DNA from: BS750m-G62 sp964577175
GTDB lineage: Bacteria; Planctomycetota; Phycisphaerae; FEN-1346
Direction of reading: 5' to 3'
Length of the DNA: 10,096 bases
NCBI GenBank assembly: GCA_964577175.1
Contig: CAZNYC010000141.1
Span: 1-10,096, forward strand
The position numbers and the translations under genes were made by a program. The notes under the pieces are model-generated. The model saw nothing but the letters and a program-made list of their open reading frames with translations. It did no database searches and was not told where the DNA came from. Below, in pieces: positions 5,697-10,096 of this stretch; the first letter of the stretch is position 1, and each line of letters begins with the position of its first letter.

Positions 5697-8690
5697 TCAG
5701 AACGTCACCTCGAGCGTCTTCTGATCGTCCTCGCCCACCGGCCGCACGTTCTTCATCGTCCAGATCTTGCCGTCCGCGGGGCGGCCCACCTCCAGGGTGT
5801 AGGCGATATCGGCGTCGAAGACGGGCGGCCGGAAACTCATCCCACGGATCCGCCGGGCGTACACCAGGCGGCCGGTCTTCGTCTCCGTCACCTTCACGAC
5901 CGGGTCCGTCATGCCGCGCACCTGCAGCCGGGGCAGATGGGCGGCGGGCTCCCGCCCGTAGTTCGATTCGACCGGAATCGTCCGCGGCCAGCCGCGGTAC
6001 TGGACGGCGTCCGGGTCGGTCGGGTCGGCGAACCGGGGCCGGCACTCGACGGTGTACGTCCCGGCCGCCTTGTTGAACCGGACGATACCGTGGCCGGGCT
6101 TCTTGTCGTAGAGCCAGGCGGGCTCCACACCCACGGGGGCGGGGTTCGTGGCCGCCCACATCGTGATCTTGTTGCCGAGCGGGTCGTGGTACCGGCCGGT
6201 GTAGTCGGGCATATTCTCGCCGACGGGCTCGCCGGGCTGTTTCGGCGTCCATGCACGCATGTAGAGGTTGGCGACGGAGGGGACGGCGAAGGACCAGCAG
6301 GCGTCGCCCCAGGCGTCGATGCCGTGATGGATGAGGGTCGCCAGGTGCTGGTCGCCCGCCACGTGCAGGGCGAAACCCTTCCGCATGGCCCGCAGGGCCT
6401 TGTTGCGTCCGGTCTGCGGCCACCCGTTGGCGTCGTAATCGGCGACGAGGTACTTGAGGCCCCCGCCGTGGTGCGTAGCCCCGCCGCAGAAGATGGTCTG
6501 CGAGAGGACGCACTTCAGGTCCGCCCCCGCCCACGTGCCGGCCCAGTCCTCCAGGAACGCCAGTTGCCGGTCGCCGAGGAGGACGGCGCCCTCGACGTCG
6601 GCGGTCGTCGGGTCGAAGTCCGGGTCGATGACGTGGTCGTCCCGTCCGCTGGTGGTGGGCGGCACGAGGCCGCTGGGGCCGGACTTGAACATGCGGTCGG
6701 CGAGGATCGCGAAACTCACCCGCCCGTACACCAGGTCCGTATGGTAGACCGTGATGCCCTGGTCGATGGGTTCGGGGTCGTACGGGTCGGGCAGGTGGCT
6801 GGTCTGGGTCCGGTGGACGACGTTGACCCATTCGGGGTCCATGAGGTACCCGCCCTTGTCGTCCTTCTTGGTGGCGCGTCCGCCGGCACCCCAGATGTTG
6901 CCCTGGTAGACGTCGTGGTCGTCGGGGATGGAGACGGCCGGCCGGTCGCGCAGCACGTTGCGCCACGACCAGCCGTAGAAGTACCACTTGCGGAGGTAGT
7001 CGAGGACGGCGGTCTCGACCGGCCCGCGCTGGATGCCGTACCCGCCCACCTGCTCGTAGAGGTTGTCGCCGGAGAAGAAGACGATGTCCGGGTCCTGGGC
7101 CCGTACGTATTTCTCGATTTCGATGTTCGGCCAGGCGAAGTCGGCGTTGCCCGTGAACGCCGCCAGGACCAGCGGGTCCTTATCGACCGGGTCCTTGCGG
7201 ATGACGCCCTCGAAGGTGTGCCGGGCGGCCGTGTCGGGCCCCGTCTTCAGCGCGTAGACGAGGCGGTACGGCACGTCGCGCGTGGCGTCCCAGTTCTCGA
7301 TGCGGAACCGGGCCGTCCGGGCCAGGGGATCGATCTTGGCGGTGGCGGCGTCGCGCCACGCGTCGCCCGCTTGGAGTTGCAGGCGGACGGTCTTGGAGTC
7401 CTGCTCGCCGAGCGGCGGCATCTGGGCCGTCATCTTCATGGTGCCCCGGCTCAGCGTATACTGGGCGAACAGGATGGGGCCGTAGGCGTGGTCCTCGTGC
7501 CGGCGGACCTTCGAGCCCTCGACGTGCCAATCGCGGAACCAGAACCGCACGTTCCCCCGCCGGTTCTGGCCGTTCGTGCCGGCGTAGCAGACGAGGGCGA
7601 GGTTGCCGACGAGTTGGTCCGGCTTCACTTTCCGGCTGACCTCGGCGAGTTGCTCGTGCGAGGCGGGGTCATGGGCGGCAAGGGTCAGGCGGTAGGCGTC
7701 GCCGTCCGGCGCGGCCGAGAAAAGGAGGTCCACCTCGCCAAGCGGCACGAGGCCGGGGGCGGGCTTCCCGGCCTTGCCCTTGTGTTCGGGGTCGAAGACG
7801 TACAACTCCGCCACGGCGCAGGCCGGGCGGTCCATGATGCCGGACCTGGCGAGCAGGCGGACGTAGCGGCCCTCCTTCGGCTCGCAGGCCACGCGCTGGA
7901 GGTCCTTGGTGTCCTTGAACTCGCCCTCGGCCACCGGCTGGCCCCAGTCCTCGCCGTCGGCGGAAACGTAGAACTCATATGCCCGGATGCGTCCGACCGT
8001 CTGCTCCTGGCGCGGCAGGACGGCGAAGCCGGTGATCCGATGCGCGGCGCCGAGGTCGACCTGGATCTCGTGCGGGTAGGGCGTCTTCTTCTGTTTCCAC
8101 TCGTTGTGCCAGATGGTGCCCGGCCGGCCGTCGAAGACGTTCCGGGCCCGGGCGTCCGTGCCGCCGGTCGTCTCCTGGCTGTCGACGTGATGGACCTTCC
8201 ACTTTCTGCGCGGGATGCCGAGGGCCGTCCCGCCGCCGGCCCGGCGGGCGCTGCCGATGAAGAGGTGCCCGTCGGTCGTGACGCCGGCGTCCAGGCCCTT
8301 GCCGCGGCGGAGGCTGTCGCGGTACTCCTTCCAGTAGCCGAGGACGCCGACGCGGAAGCCGACCCAGCCGTCGGTGAGTTTCGCCGGGTCGCCGAGGGCG
8401 CCGAGGCGGACGCGCATGGCGAGGTCGCCGTCGGCCTCGCCCACCTGGCGCGTCAGCAGGTGGACGTTGCGGTCGCCGCCCGAGACGACGCACTCCAGCC
8501 GCCCGTCCGCCACGCGCCAGTCCTGCATCGGGTTGGCCCAGAACTCGCGGCCGACCCAGATGCGCGTGACGCCCTCGGGCCAGTGGCTGGTGAACGGCCG
8601 GGCGGCCTCGGCGGCGAGCGGCGAGGCGACGGCCGGGGCGGCGAGGAGGCCGACCGCGACGACGAGTCTGAAGCGGGGGTTCCTGAACAT
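5697..8690 (-). CDS. Secreted PhoD-like metallophosphatase with inserted F5/8 type C (discoidin) domain
   Basis: A 997-residue exported protein. Residues 1-29 are a signal peptide. Residues 36-150 and about 315-415 look like two halves of a concanavalin-like jelly roll, split by a discoidin-type domain at about 167-299 (NVFDGRPGTIWHNEW, IQVDLGAAHRITGFAV, RYVRLLARS) that may bind sugars or surfaces. Residues 507-850 are the PhoD-type catalytic domain. The metal-site motifs are visible: FTGNADF (512), SGDNLYE (540), IPDDHDVYQGN (588) and HVAGDQH (776). Such enzymes hydrolyse phosphate mono- or diesters in the periplasm or outside the cell; the substrate here is unknown. A C-terminal beta-rich tail follows. 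The ATG at 8690 is chosen because GGAG lies seven bases upstream and a promoter (8725-8753) overlaps the longer 8753 start. The gene is transcribed alone. PhoD-domain assignment is firm; the domain limits are by eye. Confidence 0.9.
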   Translation of the reverse strand: MFRNPRFRLVVAVGLLAAPAVASPLAAEAARPFTSHWPEGVTRIWVGREFWANPMQDWRVADGRLECVVSGGDRNVHLLTRQVGEADGDLAMRVRLGALGDPAKLTDGWVGFRVGVLGYWKEYRDSLRRGKGLDAGVTTDGHLFIGSARRAGGGTALGIPRRKWKVHHVDSQETTGGTDARARNVFDGRPGTIWHNEWKQKKTPYPHEIQVDLGAAHRITGFAVLPRQEQTVGRIRAYEFYVSADGEDWGQPVAEGEFKDTKDLQRVACEPKEGRYVRLLARSGIMDRPACAVAELYVFDPEHKGKAGKPAPGLVPLGEVDLLFSAAPDGDAYRLTLAAHDPASHEQLAEVSRKVKPDQLVGNLALVCYAGTNGQNRRGNVRFWFRDWHVEGSKVRRHEDHAYGPILFAQYTLSRGTMKMTAQMPPLGEQDSKTVRLQLQAGDAWRDAATAKIDPLARTARFRIENWDATRDVPYRLVYALKTGPDTAARHTFEGVIRKDPVDKDPLVLAAFTGNADFAWPNIEIEKYVRAQDPDIVFFSGDNLYEQVGGYGIQRGPVETAVLDYLRKWYFYGWSWRNVLRDRPAVSIPDDHDVYQGNIWGAGGRATKKDDKGGYLMDPEWVNVVHRTQTSHLPDPYDPEPIDQGITVYHTDLVYGRVSFAILADRMFKSGPSGLVPPTTSGRDDHVIDPDFDPTTADVEGAVLLGDRQLAFLEDWAGTWAGADLKCVLSQTIFCGGATHHGGGLKYLVADYDANGWPQTGRNKALRAMRKGFALHVAGDQHLATLIHHGIDAWGDACWSFAVPSVANLYMRAWTPKQPGEPVGENMPDYTGRYHDPLGNKITMWAATNPAPVGVEPAWLYDKKPGHGIVRFNKAAGTYTVECRPRFADPTDPDAVQYRGWPRTIPVESNYGREPAAHLPRLQVRGMTDPVVKVTETKTGRLVYARRIRGMSFRPPVFDADIAYTLEVGRPADGKIWTMKNVRPVGEDDQKTLEVTF

Positions 8691-8697
8691 GGTTCGG

Positions 8698-8701
8698 CTC
8701 C
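8698..8701 (-). promoter_or_regulatory. Ribosome binding site that decides the ATG start at 8690
   Basis: GGAG on the minus strand lies seven bases before the ATG at 8690. The encoded protein then begins directly with a basic stretch and a hydrophobic signal sequence, as expected for export. Confidence 0.65.
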
Positions 8702-8724
8702 GAAGGGTGACCAGTGTCCCCTCG

Positions 8725-8753
8725 ATGCTACCGTCCCGTGTGGCGATGTGCAA
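8725..8753 (-). promoter_or_regulatory. Possible sigma-70 promoter of the phosphatase gene
   Basis: On the minus strand TTGCAC (8748-8753) and TAGCAT (8725-8730) are separated by 17 bases. The -10 box matches four of six consensus positions and the -35 box three. Transcription would start near 8718, giving a leader of about 28 bases with the ribosome binding site in it. Confidence 0.45.
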
Positions 8754-8786
8754 GCCGCAGGGCTTTTATTGCCACCACGGACGTTT

Positions 8787-8864
8787 GCGCGGCGGGCCTC
8801 CGCACCCACCGCGCCTGAATCGGTGACCTCACCCCTGCGCGGCGGGTACGGAGACCCGCCGCCC
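8787..8864. repeat. Bipartite palindromic repeat, copy 2
   Basis: The first hairpin has arms GCGCGGCGGGC (8787-8797) and ACCCACCGCGC (8804-8814) around CTCCGC, pairing at nine of eleven positions. The second has GCGCGGCGGGT (8837-8847) and ACCCGCCGCCC (8854-8864) around ACGGAG, with a 9-bp perfect inner stem. The two are inverted relative to each other, 22 bases apart, centres 50 bases apart. It sits between two divergent genes, so it cannot serve only as a terminator. Confidence 0.88.
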
Positions 8865-8977
8865 ATCGCGTGTGGTTGGGTGGGCGCGGCGAATCGGTGG
8901 GAAACCGGACGGCCGGGCCGTGGTTTCACACGGTGTAGGCGGTGCCTGTTAGCACGACAAGGCGACATCGGCTTCTT
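8865..8977. other. Spacer between two repeat copies in the divergent intergenic region
   Basis: This is part of the 432-base gap between the divergent phosphatase and propeller genes. It holds a hairpin at 8902-8926 (outer AAACC/GGTTT, inner ACGGC/GCCGT with a two-base bulge). GAATCGGTG here (8891-8899) directly repeats the same nine bases inside copy 2 (8817-8825), so the spacer may be decayed repeat material. No gene and no convincing promoter for the plus-strand gene were seen. Confidence 0.5.
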
Positions 8978-9055
8978 GCGCGTTGGGTTTCCGCACCCAC
9001 CGCGCTCGAGGCGCCTTGCGCAGGGCTGCGCGGCGGGTACGGAGACCCGCCGCGC
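8978..9055. repeat. Bipartite palindromic repeat, copy 3
   Basis: The first hairpin has arms GCGCGTTGGGT (8978-8988) and ACCCACCGCGC (8995-9005) around TTCCGC, pairing at ten of eleven positions. The second is perfect over 11 bp: GCGCGGCGGGT (9028-9038) and ACCCGCCGCGC (9045-9055) around ACGGAG. The gap is again 22 bases and the centre distance 50. It ends 67 bases before the start codon of the next gene. Confidence 0.9.
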
Positions 9056-9107
9056 GCGACTTAGGGTTGCCGTGTCAGCCGGCGCCGACAGGTGCACCTG
9101 CCGTGCC

Positions 9108-9114
9108 AAAGGAG
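9108..9114 (+). promoter_or_regulatory. Ribosome binding site that decides the GTG start at 9123
   Basis: AAAGGAG lies eight bases before the GTG at 9123. No ATG in this frame occurs until well past the signal peptide, so the GTG start is needed for export. Confidence 0.75.
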
Positions 9115-9122
9115 CCGACGCC

Positions 9123-10096
9123 GTGTCGCAACGTCCGAACCCCTTCCGTGCCCGCCCCGCCCGCCGGCGCCTGCCGCGCGCCGTCGCGGTCCTTCTTGCC
9201 GTCACCGTCCTGGCCGCCGCCCTGCCCGTGCGGGCGGAGCCGGGGCCGATGCTCCGGCGGATGCTCGACGGCCCGATGGCCGGCGTCGACGAGGTCGTCT
9301 ACGCCGTCCGCGGCATGGGCGGCGACGGGCACTGGTACGCCAACTTCGCCTACTGGTCGTCGAATCCGAACAAGATGATGTATGGCCCGCCCGGCGGACG
9401 CCTGTGCCGCCTGGACCTCCGCACCGGCAAGGTGCGCGTCCTGCTCGACGACCCGGAGGGCGGCGTCCGCGACCCGTGCGTCCATTACGACGGCCGCAGG
9501 ATCCTCTTCTCCTACCGCAAGGGCGGCACGAAGCAGTACCACCTGTACGAAATCAACGCCGACGGCACGGGCCTGCGGCAGGTGACCGACGGCCCGTTCG
9601 ACGAGTACGAGCCCATTTACCTGCCGGACGGTGACCTGATGTTCTGCTCGTCCCGCGCCCGCCGGTGGGTCCAATGCTGGCACACCCAGGTGGCCCTCCT
9701 GTACCGGTCGGACCCGGACGGGGGGAACCAGCGGCCGGTGTCGGCCAACGTCGAGCACGACAACACGCCGTGGATGCTGCCCGACGGCCGGGTCCTGTAC
9801 ATGCGGTGGGAGTACGTCGACCGCAGCCGCGTCCGATTCCATCACCTCTGGACGATCAACCCGGACGGCACGGGGCAGATGGCCTTTTTCGGCAACATGC
9901 ATCCCGGCACGGTGATGCTCGACGCCAAGCCCATCCCCGGCACGACGAAGGTGGTGGCGTCGTTCTCGCCCGGCCACGGGCGGAAGGAACACGCCGGCCA
10001 CGTGACGGTGGTGGACCCGGACGGCGGCCCGGACGCCAGGCCGTACGCCCGCCGCATCACCCGCGACTCGCACTGGCGGGACCCGTGGGCGTTCTC
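9123..10096 (+). CDS. Secreted beta-propeller protein resembling the hydrazine synthase alpha middle domain (3'-truncated)
   Basis: The frame stays open from the GTG at 9123 to the window end, giving 324 visible residues. Residues 1-38 are a signal peptide with a basic start and a hydrophobic core (AVAVLLAVTVLAAALPVRA). The remainder is built of PD40/TolB-like propeller strands with the recurring pattern of a hydrophobic strand after x-P-D-G or Y-D-G: about 115-130, 162-178, 214-230 and 266-286, with N-x-D-G-T-G turns at 145 and 247. The segment VDEVVYAVRGMGGDGHWYAN and the propeller layout recall the HZS-alpha middle-domain family, which is expanded in planctomycetes and relatives. Only four cysteines are visible and none forms CxxCH, so there is no sign of the heme sites of true hydrazine synthase. 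It is probably an extracytoplasmic sugar- or protein-binding propeller; any enzyme domain would be beyond the window. It is divergent from the phosphatase gene. Confidence 0.8.
   Translation, partial: MSQRPNPFRARPARRRLPRAVAVLLAVTVLAAALPVRAEPGPMLRRMLDGPMAGVDEVVYAVRGMGGDGHWYANFAYWSSNPNKMMYGPPGGRLCRLDLRTGKVRVLLDDPEGGVRDPCVHYDGRRILFSYRKGGTKQYHLYEINADGTGLRQVTDGPFDEYEPIYLPDGDLMFCSSRARRWVQCWHTQVALLYRSDPDGGNQRPVSANVEHDNTPWMLPDGRVLYMRWEYVDRSRVRFHHLWTINPDGTGQMAFFGNMHPGTVMLDAKPIPGTTKVVASFSPGHGRKEHAGHVTVVDPDGGPDARPYARRITRDSHWRDPWAF

Noticed and set aside
5683..6987. Second long minus-strand frame inside the phosphatase gene
   Set aside because: It is shifted relative to the PhoD frame, is extremely Arg/Pro-rich and has no recognisable motif; the PhoD motifs lie in the other frame without interruption.
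8691..8753. Upstream ATG at 8753 as start of the phosphatase
   Set aside because: It falls in the predicted -35 box and adds a polar extension before the signal peptide; the ATG at 8690 has a ribosome binding site.
4746..9055. CRISPR array
   Set aside because: Repeats are imperfect palindromes in inverted pairs scattered over 4 kb, not evenly spaced direct repeats with unique spacers, and no cas gene is present.
9075..10073. Long minus-strand frame opposite the propeller gene
   Set aside because: Shadow of high-G+C codons; the plus strand has signal peptide, ribosome binding site and propeller repeats.
9123..10096. True hydrazine synthase subunit and anammox metabolism
   Set aside because: No heme-binding CxxCH in the visible protein and no other anammox gene in the window.

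Overview
The window is G+C-rich bacterial DNA carrying eight genes. Several features point to a planctomycete or a close PVC-group relative: a PhoD-type phosphatase with a carbohydrate-binding-like front half, a secreted propeller resembling the hydrazine synthase alpha middle domain, a secretin-like plus Spy-like secreted protein, and a small Arg-rich protein of a type I associate with planctomycetes. This assignment is inference from gene content; there is no rRNA or marker gene to fix it.

Positions 3-2011 (+) hold a two-gene operon: an Acr3-family arsenite efflux permease followed two bases later by a tandem-domain universal stress protein. Positions 2012-3432 hold two small cytoplasmic proteins of unknown function. 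One has a regular six-residue (D/E)RR repeat and a possible LexA-like C-terminus; the other I do not recognise. Both are separated by short GC-rich hairpins. Positions 3433-4731 (+) encode a secreted protein joining a secretin-N1-like domain, a charged helix, a Cys/Pro/Arg-rich linker and a Spy/CpxP-like C-terminus. It has a plausible promoter and a strong ribosome binding site.

Two minus-strand genes follow: a small single-pass membrane protein with a BamE-like domain (4978-5325), and a large secreted PhoD-like metallophosphatase whose N-terminal half carries an inserted discoidin domain (5697-8690). A divergent, 3'-truncated secreted beta-propeller gene starts at 9123 and runs off the end. 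It resembles the HZS-alpha middle domain, but the visible part has no heme motif, so it is not evidence of anammox.

The most notable non-coding signal is a family of palindromic repeats confined to the gaps between genes. It occurs as three bipartite units (4746-4823, 8787-8864, 8978-9055). Each is two hairpins with roughly 11-bp arms and 6-base loops, inverted relative to each other, with centres 49-50 bases apart. A single half-copy lies near 5655-5671. Two unrelated foldback elements (4848-4962 and 5397-5640) fill most of the remaining intergenic space. I see no CRISPR, tRNA, rRNA, transposase, toxin-antitoxin or defence system, and no convincing multi-gene system that is new. The repeat family and two poorly characterised proteins are the best leads.
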